From positions 1-29,784 of the forward strand of contig JAUCBJ010002990.1 of the NCBI GenBank assembly GCA_032718475.1: DNA of 29,784 nt, in the 5' to 3' direction. The notes under the pieces are model-generated. The model saw nothing but the letters and a program-made list of their open reading frames with translations. It did no database searches and was not told where the DNA came from. The stretch's first letter is position 1. Every line of letters begins with the position of its first letter. This document shows positions 1 through 8,214 of this stretch, one piece after another. Origin of the DNA: Nemertoderma westbladi (Eukaryota; Xenacoelomorpha; Nemertodermatida; Nemertodermatidae). A program made the translations under genes and the position numbers.

Positions 1-109
1 GCCTGTCTGATTACTGAAGTAGGCCTACTGTACATACTCTACGTACTACTATATATTGTTCTACAATGTATATTAATTATATATATAATAATAGATATAT
101 ATACAATGT

Positions 110-151
<42 letters not shown>

Positions 152-530
152 ATATATATTTAATATTTTTAATTCAGTAATGGGAATTGTTATTCTTTCG
201 GTATTGGTTGGGCAGTGCCTGAGTGTATCTTTTTTTTGTTTTTTTTGTATAATATTGTGCTTTCAAATTGAAAATACGGTACCTTGGATATCGATTTAAT
301 TTAGTATTCTACAGTCGGGGTCTCAAATATTCAATGTATCCTTGTGCATTTAGGTATTAATTGTGCTATTCTGTTAAATTTGGTAGAAATAATCTGTACA
401 GTATGTTTTATGGGCTCTGCCCGATGAATAAACTTGAAATAGAAATAGAAATATAATAATATATATATATACAATGTATATTAATAATGTAGGTATATAA
501 TAATATATAATAATATATATAATAACAATA
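1..530. repeat. AT-rich microsatellites and probable retroelement tail
   Basis: A (TA)n run lies at about 115-148, and further ATA/TAT-rich repeats lie at about 455-530. The two tracts share an ACAATGTATATTAAT-like word, so they may be related. At about 423-455 the plus strand reads GATGAATAAACTTGAAATAG followed by AGAAATA repeats. A simple-repeat tail of this type is common at the 3' end of non-LTR retroelements. It lies just beyond the stop of the minus-strand RT remnant at 531-1713, so it is probably that element's 3' untranslated tail. No gene is seen here. Confidence 0.5.
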
Positions 531-1713
531 TTATAAAACACTATAAAACATGCTTATAATTAAATTTGTCAGGTGTGACCCAAGGTGTAGTAATACCGAG
601 ATTTCTCCCAGGTTGGCGTTATGAACTGGCCGGTGGCGTGATGACCTTGACCCGCGCAGGCACATGTGTGCGGCCCAAACCAGCAGAAAACTGATGTGTC
701 GTCGGATCCAGGTAACGCACTCTGTGTAGCTGATCTCCCGCTTATCCGCCAACAGAACAGCAAGGTGTTTGAAGAACTGCGCCGTGGCTGGTGAGATTCC
801 CCCGAAAGCAGACATGATCAGTGGCGTGAAGGTCGCCAGCTCGACTTCCCTGACTCGTTCTTCATACCGACCCCGCTCCCGCGCCTCGTGATGGAGATGG
901 GCGCCCTCTAGTGTCATTGCTGCATTGGTTGGAGCGAGAGGATTGAAAACCGAGACGTCCAAAAAGGTTCTCTGGAATCTCGATCCCCAAAACCCAGACA
1001 TCGCCACGTCCAGCCGCGCCTCCTGGTCCTCTGTTGTTGAACGCCTCTCGAACTGCTGAGGGAGACCTCGGCCAGGGTTGATGCGACGAAATCCCGGATC
1101 TCGTTGTGCCGGATTGACGGATAAACACCAGTGGGGCACGACAGGACATGATTAACGGAAAATCGTGTCCCACAGGCGCAACGAGCCGGGAGCGACTGGG
1201 GTAACCAGCCATAGCGAAGACAGAGTGAATCCTTGAACTCCTCTTTATTGAGATGCGTGTCGAGCAGGGTGATGGGGCGTGAGTTCAACCACGCTGAGGC
1301 GCCTTTCTCTGACACGATTTCTTGGAGAGTTTTTTGATTTGGCGTGAGTTGATTGCGAATCGCATTCAGCTTCCCCTCCAATTGCAGGGCGTCAGTACTC
1401 CGGCTCACCTTGATGATCTCGCGCTGTGCTGCTCGAATCGAGTCCGGATCATCGTGTTCATTGAAGGGCTGACACAGCCTCCTGGAGTTCACATATTGTG
1501 CATCCAGGTCACTCGGAAGGGGAACTGCCAGATCACCTGACCGGACCGGTAGGGAGAACAACTCCCGCTCCACTGTCAAGATGGATGGCTGACCAGTTAG
1601 TGCGCCGAGGCAGCACTTCCTAACTTCATTTTCAAGGTCACCAAATAACTGGGTCGACCCGGATACCACACGAGAGATGTACCTCCATCGAGCTGCTAGG
1701 CCGATGGTGGATA
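531..1713 (-). pseudogene. Degraded C-terminal part of a retrotransposon reverse transcriptase polyprotein
   Basis: Two overlapping minus-strand frames together read as one protein. The first frame (1713 to about 1040) contains WRYISRV, EKGASAWLNSRP, LCLRYGW, a CxC...H...SCP cysteine/histidine cluster and SIRHNEIRD. The second frame (about 1075 to 531) continues with EARLDVA, FWGSRFQRTF, VFNPLAP, ERVREVE, LLADKR and CLRGSRSS. I recognise this block from memory as the region after the reverse transcriptase domain in retroelement proteins of many marine invertebrates. Its function there is not known to me. The catalytic RT palm (YxDD) is absent. Homology stops at about 1713, where an unrelated repeat begins, so the copy is 5'-truncated. 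One frameshift near 1020-1075 breaks the reading frame. It is a dead copy, and its GC content is clearly higher than the flanking DNA. Confidence 0.75.
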
Positions 1714-1714
1714 G

Positions 1715-1950
1715 GCTAATAGCTACATAATAGTATAATTAAAGAGGTATTGAATTGTTGCCCAGCTACGTATGGAATAAACAAAATGTTCTAGAATATG
1801 GTACATTTATTACATAGAATAAATGGCCTACAGGGGAAGCAAAAACATACAACATTCGAATGCCCATATCTCAGCTATTTCCCAACCAAATTCAAATGTT
1901 TTTACATATTTGGAATCCTTGCATGGGTAGCTTTCTATTGGTGTGTGAGC
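1715..1950 (-). repeat. Fragment of the 1.1-kb palindromic element
   Basis: This stretch matches the reverse complement of about 26520-26760 over its whole length. Shared words include TTGTTGCCCAGCTAC, GAATAAACAAAAT/GATAAACAAAAT, CATATCTC.GCTATTT and GGAATCCTTGCATG. It corresponds to part of one arm plus part of the loop of the element at 26267-27369. It is truncated on both sides, by the RT remnant at about 1713 and the BEL/Pao remnant at about 1983. A short CTCCTAAG-type repeat follows at about 1951-1975. Confidence 0.75.
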
Positions 1951-1982
1951 CTAAGCTCCTAAGCTCCTAAGCCTAAGTTTGA

Positions 1983-2501
1983 TCCGAAGGAAGTGAAAGC
2001 TCCTATAATATCTCGGATAGCCAGAAACGCAGCGACCAGCAGCGTAAAGGCCTGAAACAACTAAGACCGATAATTAAAATAGCGACCTATAACGCCGGCT
2101 GTTTATTATGTAGTAAAGAGTCCCATAGGCTCCCGCACTGTCCAGAATTTATTCGAAGGTCTTTGGAGAAACGGAGAGAAACTGTAACCGCTTTACATGT
2201 GTGTTTCCTGTGCTTGTGCGCCGGACACAATAGATTATTTACGGGACACCTACAAATGTGTAATGGAAAACATCACTACCTATTGCATCAGAAGGATATA
2301 GACCCCCATGTGGAAATAAAGATTAAATTCACCGATTATGCCCCTTATGACATGAGGGGAAGTTCCGAACAGGAGTTCTATACGGACGAGTTCTCTATGG
2401 ACGAGGAAAGTTGCAACAATGTAGTGGTCTGTACAGCCATCATGTATGAGCCACCATTGCGCCCAGAACAGCCGATTAACAGTGACATGACATATCATTA
2501 A
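1983..2501 (+). pseudogene. BEL/Pao retrotransposon Gag C-terminus with zinc knuckles
   Basis: The frame is open from just after a TGA at 1980-1982 to the stop at 2499-2501. It encodes an array of Cys/His zinc knuckles. The first is GCLLCSKESHRLPHC, and the second runs from CFLCLCAGHN to GKHHYLLH. This spacing and the terminal HH.LLH are typical of the Gag end of BEL/Pao elements, where the knuckles bind the element's RNA. The N-terminal Gag part is missing, because the copy begins next to another repeat. The downstream protease lies in a different frame, so a frameshift or stop separates Gag from Pol. The region is treated as a decayed element. Confidence 0.75.
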
Positions 2502-2971
2502 AGACCTCTGACCCAAAATCGCTCGGTGTTAGAGAATTCCCCGTTTTGCAAGTTCGACTACACTGTAACAACCGTAGCGTCATCGTAAACGCCCTGATGG
2601 ATACAGGATGTTCTGGATCCTTCATTGATCAAGACCTTGCAGAGGAGTTATTTAGCAAGGCAGACGGACATCCAATGAAATTAAATCTATCCGGCGTAAT
2701 GCAAATCTGGCAATCAGTTATACAAACTCGTTATTACAAGATTTCTTTATCTGACCCCGGTGATATAAATGAAATATGTAAATTAAACAACATCAAGGTG
2801 GTTGCGATTAAGAACTTTACCGATAGTCAAGCACCTGTGTATAACTGGGACAACGATGACTTTGTGAAACGTAATAACATCCCGCGATATAAACTCGATC
2901 GACCTGGAGTTCGATTATTAATCGGCCAGAACGCGCCAGAGGCCCTGGAAATTTTACAAAAATTCCCTTAG
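2486..2971 (+). pseudogene. BEL/Pao aspartic protease segment
   Basis: This frame contains FPVLQVRL and then LMDTGCSGSFI. The latter is the D-T/S-G active site of a retropepsin-like aspartic protease (DUF1758 type), with codons at 2600-2608. It ends with GVRLLIGQNAPEAL, matching the LLIG block at the end of BEL/Pao proteases. The enzyme would process the Gag-Pol polyprotein. The frame overlaps the end of the zinc-knuckle frame by 16 bases in a different phase, and it stops at 2971. The following Pol sequence is in a third frame, which supports decay rather than programmed frameshifting. Confidence 0.72.
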
Positions 2972-3662
2972 TTCGCCTCTGCCTTTAACCACATACGCTG
3001 GCAGAACCAGTATCGGTTGGTTCTGCACTGGCCCATCGATAAAGACTTTAAACGAAAGAATGTCTAGTGACAATATATCAACCAATCACATTCATTCAGA
3101 AAACATATCGACCAATTAAATCCATTCTCCTAAACCCGGTTATGTTGAGGAAGCGGAGGAATTCGCGGTGAGAGGACCCGATTTTGGGACAAAGTTTTCA
3201 AAATTTTGCGGTGAATCCAGTAAACCCAGCAACAACAATCAACCGACATCCCGACTTAATACGGACGAATATGGAGAACCCATTAACGCAGTAACCAATA
3301 ACTATGTAAACAAATTGGACAGCCCAAACTCAGACCCCATTTTGAGTATTCACTCCCGGACTGAAGCTGTCCCAGAGACCCCCCTATTTCAAACTCAATC
3401 AGACTTACCTAATACTGAAGAAGGTCTATCCCCACTGATAGTCCGCGCCATGAACCATTATAGCTCATGGGATAAATTATGTAGGGCTATAACTACTCCA
3501 CCTCCATAGAAAAGAATTGACTACTATCATCCACCGTTCAAACCAAAACACTATTTCAATCGACCAACCGGCCGTCCTTGTTTATTAGAACTGGCAAGGG
3601 AACGTTCTGGTAACTACGGGCAACGACGAGTTAGGCCAAGTAGTCTAACCTACAAACTTTGA
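2964..3662 (+). pseudogene. Internally deleted BEL/Pao Pol remnant
   Basis: This is a single frame interrupted by TAA at 3117-3119 and TAG at 3507-3509, ending at TGA 3660-3662. The start reads TYAGRTSIGWFCTGP, which resembles the protease-to-RT junction (T.LGW...GP) of BEL/Pao Pol. About 450 bases later comes HYSSWDKLCRA, which resembles the 'SSW.KL.R' block just before the integrase. The whole reverse transcriptase and RNase H core that should lie between is absent. The short segments flanking the deletion, and the Pro/Asn-rich tail after 3509, are not recognised. The assignment of the second block rests on one short motif and is moderate. Confidence 0.5.
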
Positions 3663-4363
3663 GTAACGTCTTATAGAAGGTTACGATTGAGTAACGTAAT
3701 TATTTAATAGCCATTTAATACAACGTAGGTATTAGTATTAGACTATGGTGTACAACATAGTAATAAAACCTACTTATGTTAATTGTACGTTGTATATGAA
3801 CAGCTGCATATGCAACAATTTAAATTAACGACAAATTATTTGACTTAAAACCTAAATAATTCAAAATAAGTGACTAATTACTAACTACAATACTCAATCG
3901 TGGAAGCGGATTTGTGTGACGTTACCAGCATAAAAATATGCAAAAAATTTCAAAATTTTGTATTTAATACCAATTAATAATAATAACCAAAATTAATACA
4001 ACCAAATTAAATATCACCATAAATGATCAAATAACTATTACAGTAGTTACTAGTGTGAAATAAGTGTGAGAGCTGAGCGTTCTAATTTCTACATTTACCA
4101 ACATGTCACCGAACAATTTGGATTAATAAAAACCGAAACAACGTGTTTCTCTGAAAACACAAATGGTGTCCGTATAACTGTGAATGCAACCTTTTAGTAC
4201 AGCTTGCATTACAGAAACTCAACCTGTTATCTTGGATACACAAACAGTGACATTCTGGTAAATATTAAATATGTCTTTTGAACCGTATTTTGACTTTAAA
4301 TTAAATTAAAATACGCAAACGACTTTTAAATTAGCTAAAACGTGTGAATAATAAATATATCCT
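3663..4363. other. AT-rich spacer, no gene seen
   Basis: About 700 bases of AT-rich sequence with stops in every frame. It lies between the Pol remnant and a coding-like block. It could be an untranslated region or a decayed LTR of the BEL/Pao element, but no second copy occurs within the window, so that cannot be tested here. Confidence 0.4.
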
Positions 4364-5788
4364 GTGAGTTCGTGTGAAGCGTATACAATTGTCCAACCTT
4401 TCATTGATATCGAGGATTGTAGCAGACACATCTGGCTCCAGACCAGTCCCCCGTCTCCCTGGCTTGATGAGAGTTTAGCATGTAGCCACGATACTTCGGT
4501 ACCGCTGGTAGTTGCAAACTCGAGTCTCGCCGCTAAGGGATCGATCAGGGACTGTGTCGCGGTGTGTGGCTGTTTGAGTAGGGAGGTGACGTCCGCCTAC
4601 CCCCGTTGCAGTCATATACTCAAACTCGCACCTCGATATGTTGAAACACCCTCTTCCGATAAACGAGATTGTCGGGACAGCATGCGGAGATGATGGATAC
4701 GATGACGGCTGATCTCACGGGTGAATCTACCGAACTCACTCTCAGAGTATGTCGCCCCGTATGGACATGTGGACGAAGTGCGGACGTGGCGTGGATGATT
4801 GAAAGACGAACGCGAATTTGCTTCTTTGGTCCAACCCGCGGTCCAAACTTTAATGGAAGGGTTCCAAAGTTAAGCACGTATTCACACGTCTGGGTCTGTA
4901 AAGCGTTTTCGGTGTCGCTTACAGTCAAACCCGACCGATACCTCTCGACACCGACATCTCTATCCCCAATTTATTTGCGAATGCTCCGATGTTGTAAACT
5001 CACGTCGTAGAGCCTATATGCGACGATACTGATGAATGGATTATCGCTAATCCCGGTCGAGCTGATCAAACAAAGACTTAAATTCGGGATAATTACATCG
5101 AATGACGTCCTCTCCTTTCCCGTGCTATGGGACTCAGCACCACCCGGATTTCGACTCGCTCGGATGACATTGTGTAACGAAACCCGAGCATCCCGCCTGC
5201 AGCGTGGATTTTCTATCCTTGGTTAATCCCCTCGACGATACCGAAGTCGAGCCCCTGCAGAAATATCTCGACCATGTAATAAAGTCAAATATCTTTCGAC
5301 TCGACCCAAAGGGACGACGAAATATCCCTTCTGAAATACATCAGATTGCATTACTCCGCGAATTTACAGCGGATTGCGCGATCACGTTAGCCTATGTAAA
5401 GTTATTGCGCTATTCTGTTCCCGCATCAATCGTGGTTAGCGAACCTTAACCGGGAACATCTACTGGTGGATCGACCGTACGAACTGTCGCACCCCCTTCT
5501 GACTCATTGGAACTTCATCCTTCCGCCATTGAGGGGCCACAAGTGCAAGGTTCTCCACCTCCGGTACCTGGTAATGGCTCCCGGCCACCGAAACGTTACT
5601 TTTTATTATGTCTATTCTACTTTATACGACTTATATTCCTACTTTACATTACGCGTAAAATAAGTAAGTGGTATCGGCAAATTTTTGCTTCTACATACCA
5701 TAGTAATGCCAGGGGTATCCCCAATAATTCATTTAGCTTATTTGTTCATGAGCTGGGACATTTTATATGTATTAGATATATTCTTTAG
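4364..5788 (+). pseudogene. Frame-broken coding-like block with C-terminal membrane segment
   Basis: The base composition rises sharply above the AT-rich flanks. Successive plus-strand frames are open in relay: 4364-4693, 4669-5010, 5032-5226, 5204-5449 and then 5450-5788. This pattern suggests one former gene of about 450 codons with several frameshifts and stops. I do not recognise the family. The last part is Pro/Ser-rich, followed by a strongly hydrophobic stretch (YFLLCLFYFIRLIFLLYI, at about 5600-5653) and then basic residues (TRKISKWYR). That is a plausible single-pass membrane anchor with a short basic tail. Its place downstream of a BEL/Pao Pol remnant fits a third, envelope-like ORF, as some such elements carry, but this is inference from position and topology only. 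It could equally be a decayed host gene. Confidence 0.35.
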
Positions 5789-5870
5789 CACTATAGTTTG
5801 CTTATTTAGGGTACCCAATTAATTCATTTAATTTGATTTGTTCACGAGTTGAGATGTTTTTTATATGATT
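5711..5870 (+). repeat. Imperfect direct duplication, about 98-bp spacing
   Basis: The block around 5711-5770 (GTATCCCCAATAATTCATTT, then TTTGTTCATGAGCTG) recurs in diverged form at about 5810-5870 (GTACCCAATTAATTCATTTA, then TTTGTTCACGAGTTG). Both are followed by a TTTTATATG word. It looks like an old tandem duplication. DNA from here to 6130 has no other recognisable content. Confidence 0.6.
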
Positions 5871-6130
5871 GGCTACGTACGCCCTGTATAATTCTAGTTT
5901 GATATTGATAACTGAATTGTTTACTTATTAGATTATTTTTATGAACGAATTTGAACGTCTGCCTTGACTTTAACACCCTGGTAGCTAAATGAATGGAAGC
6001 GGTGTTGCTGCAGTTATAAATCCTGCCTTTAAAATTACTTATTTTACCAATTTACCCAAAATACTGTATATTTATTGATAAAGGACCAGTTACGGTGCCA
6101 TATTGATTTGTTTCTTACAAATTATTATCT

Positions 6131-6773
6131 TAATATATCGCCGATATTACGTGATCAAGGAGGTTTTACACGCGCCACAACAGGTGGGTTGCTGTAACTA
6201 AGTATCAGTGATAATTTGGACAATTGTATCAGATCTGCATATTGTCATACCTCTGACTTACTAAATAATTAATATATGGCGATATTTCAGACCATTATTA
6301 TAAGCAAAGCTCTTATTATTAATTACATCACGATTGAGAGTTGTCACAAATTGAATACTGTAGTAATATCAATATAATTAGACCAAAGACTTGTCACAAT
6401 ACGTTTCCCCTAAAGGGAAACACAATCACCAGACTTGAGTCCTTACATAATTAATTAGTCAGTCATTTGCTTGTTATACTTTGTTGTCACACCCTCCCGG
6501 TATAGTATCTCAGTCAAATACAATAGATAATCAAATACCGTATTGAACAAAGTGAAATATAGAGCAAATCAATGCATCGAAGGGAAAAGGGTAAATAAAC
6601 AGATACAGTGAGCGGCCCTTGTTGACAGGTACACTAGCGCAATCCCGTTTATTGTATCAGACCGGACATCTTGCCTTCATTTATGCATGGTTTATTAAGT
6701 AACAGAAAAGAGTCAAAAGAGTCAAAATATATAAAAATTGAGAGTGAAAGAACATAATTTACTAAAAGCGCTA
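6131..6773 (+). mobile_element. 645-bp dispersed repeat, copy 1
   Basis: This is a near-identical inverted copy of 28721-29365. Shared landmarks, read here on the plus strand, include ATATATCGCCGAT, GGAGGTTTTACACGCGCCACA, GTTTCCCCTAAAGGGAAAC (a perfect small palindrome near 6402-6420), CACACCCTCCCGGTAT, GCGGCCCTTGTTGACAGGTA and GACCGGACATCTTGCCTTCAT. Homology ends sharply at TAATATATCG on the left and GCGCTA on the right. On the right it abuts a fragment of the 1.1-kb palindromic element. No coding capacity is recognised, so it is probably a non-autonomous transposon or part of a longer element. Small open frames inside it are chance. Confidence 0.75.
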
Positions 6774-6853
6774 TCAATTGTACCATCAAATCACAATAAA
6801 GTTGAAGAATGATTGTACTGTGACCTGTGAAATATCGCAGGAGACACATTTTC
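6774..6853 (+). repeat. Palindromic-element fragment, left piece split by a foldback insertion
   Basis: This piece aligns with about 27100-27185 of the element at 26267-27369. Examples are TTGTACC/TTGGTACC, then GTAATATCGCTGGAGACAC against GAAATATCGCAGGAGACAC. The matching sequence resumes at 7711 after the 848-bp foldback insertion, so one older MITE copy (6774-6853 plus 7711-7890) was split by a younger element. The piece ends with the CACATTTTC target duplication (6845-6853). Confidence 0.65.
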
Positions 6854-7701
6854 GGATAGTTGGAAATTAAGCACACAATCAAACACAACCAAACACACCC
6901 AAACACAGTCAAACACAGTCCAAATGTTAACCAATTTTGTCAAACACAGTCCAAATCGTAAAGCCAAGGTAATTCTACGTCAGTTTGTATAAAAATTATT
7001 TTCAAAATGTCCGCACAATGCCACTATTATTGCCAATTTGTATCTCAACGCACAGCTGGACTGGTTGCTAGGCACTAGTGACGTTGGCCTGATATCCCCT
7101 GTACACTGATGTACAGTACAGCCTCTGGTAGAGGTAGGCAAGGCATATTTCAGTATTGCTATCACATACCGGCTGACCAGTAATTTGCGGTAATCGAAAT
7201 TTGCAGTACTGCAGTAGCCCTAGCTGCCTAGCCAGCTAGCCCTACAGACAGACAGAATAGATTAGGCCTACAGGATTACGGGTACCATAACAAATAGCGG
7301 AATAAAATACAATGATTTAAAGAACTAACTATTGGTACGGTACCTCACTACATCACCGGCACCGGTCTGCCGGTATGTGATCGCAATACTGCAATATGCC
7401 TACCTGCCTAGTGCCTACCCCTACCGAGTAGGCTGTACAGTACAGTGTGCAAGGGATATAAGGCCAACGTCACTCACTAGTGCCTAGCAACCAGTCCAGC
7501 TGTGCGTTGAGATACAAATTGGCAATAATAGTGGCATTGTGCGGACATTTTGAAAATAATTTTTATACAAACTGACGTAGAATTACCTTGGCTTTCCGAT
7601 TTGGACTGTGTTTGACAAAATTGGTTAACATTTGGACTGTGTTTGATTGTGTTTGGGTGTGTTTGGTTGTGTTTGATTGTGTGCTTAATTTCCAACTATC
7701 C
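6854..7701. mobile_element. Foldback (MULE-like) element with 9-bp target duplication
   Basis: An 848-bp palindrome. It begins GGATAGTTGGAAATTAAG and ends with the exact reverse complement. The arms run about 6854-7180 and 7362-7701, with a loop of about 180 bp. They carry short CAAACACA-type repeats on the outside, and both contain GTCAGTTTGTATAAAAATTA-like sequence, CCGCACAATGCCACTATTA and the CAGCTGGACTGGTTGCTAGG word. The 9-bp sequence CACATTTTC flanks it exactly on both sides (6845-6853 and 7702-7710). A 9-bp duplication with very long terminal inverted repeats is typical of Foldback or Mutator-like non-autonomous elements. There is no transposase. The small open frames on either arm are artefacts of the palindrome. 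Confidence 0.8.
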
Positions 7702-7890
7702 CACATTTTCAAACACTTGTAGCTAAAGATATTCTGGCTCACACACGGAGGAGGAGGGAGGTGAAACTATCTCTGTTTCAAATTTCATGCAATCTCATTA
7801 ATATTTGTAGAAACATTGGGGGGGGGGGGGGGGGGGGGGCATGTACCTGAATATAACGACACTATATTCCAGGACATGGTGTATAATTTC
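7702..7890 (+). repeat. Palindromic-element fragment, right piece with poly-G tract
   Basis: It resumes the interrupted MITE and matches about 27180-27371. Shared words are CTTGTAGCTAAAGAT, ATTCTGGCTCAC, GAGGTGAAACTAT.TCTGTT and TTTCAAATTTCATGC, then a run of 22 G (7818-7839), ACGACACTAT and GGACATGGTGTA. The outer end agrees with the proposed terminus CATGGTG followed by TA. Confidence 0.75.
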
Positions 7891-7972
7891 GTGAATAACT
7901 ACAATATTGTACCAAAAATCAAATAAATTCATTATAAACGAAAATTACAATATACATAACTACTACAGTATG

Positions 7973-7978
7973 TTTATT
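7973..7978 (-). promoter_or_regulatory. Possible AATAAA polyadenylation signal of the NACHT gene
   Basis: AATAAA on the minus strand lies 237 bases beyond the stop codon at 8215. It is the first canonical signal I find downstream. In an AT-rich genome such hexamers occur often by chance, so confidence is low. Confidence 0.25.
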
Positions 7979-8078
7979 ACTTGGGATAATTACAGTAGCT
8001 CTACAGTAAGGTAACACTGTACCTGGTGTTCTTACTGTATTATAAAAAAGTTCAGTTAATATGGCCTACAGTAGTATT

Positions 8079-8152
8079 GTTTTGGATTACGCAAGTGGTT
8101 AGAGTGTCAGTCTTCCAAGAATCGAAGTTTCGTGAGTTCAAACCCCAAAACA
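8079..8152 (+). repeat. tRNA-like sequence (pseudo-tRNA or SINE head)
   Basis: The ends GTTTTGG (8079-8085) and CCAAAAC (8145-8151) are perfectly complementary, as in a 7-bp acceptor stem. An internal GCAAGTGGTTAGAG resembles the A box and GAGTTCAAACCCC resembles the B box of RNA polymerase III tRNA promoters. A CTTCCAA stretch sits where an anticodon loop would be (TCC, glycine-like). However, the anticodon and T stems do not pair well and there is one extra base before the D stem. I therefore call a degenerate tRNA-derived repeat, not a functional gene. It lies opposite the 3' flank of the NACHT gene. Confidence 0.4.
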
Positions 8153-8214
8153 TTCCAGTGTTATCGGTTAATGGATATGCTGGGTAAGTAAAGAAAAACG
8201 ATGGAGCAACATTG

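Noticed and set aside
6649-7695. Minus-strand short frames at 6649-6912, 6980-7165 and 7477-7695
   Set aside because: They lie in mobile repeats. The latter two encode partly the same peptide because they sit on opposite arms of one palindrome.
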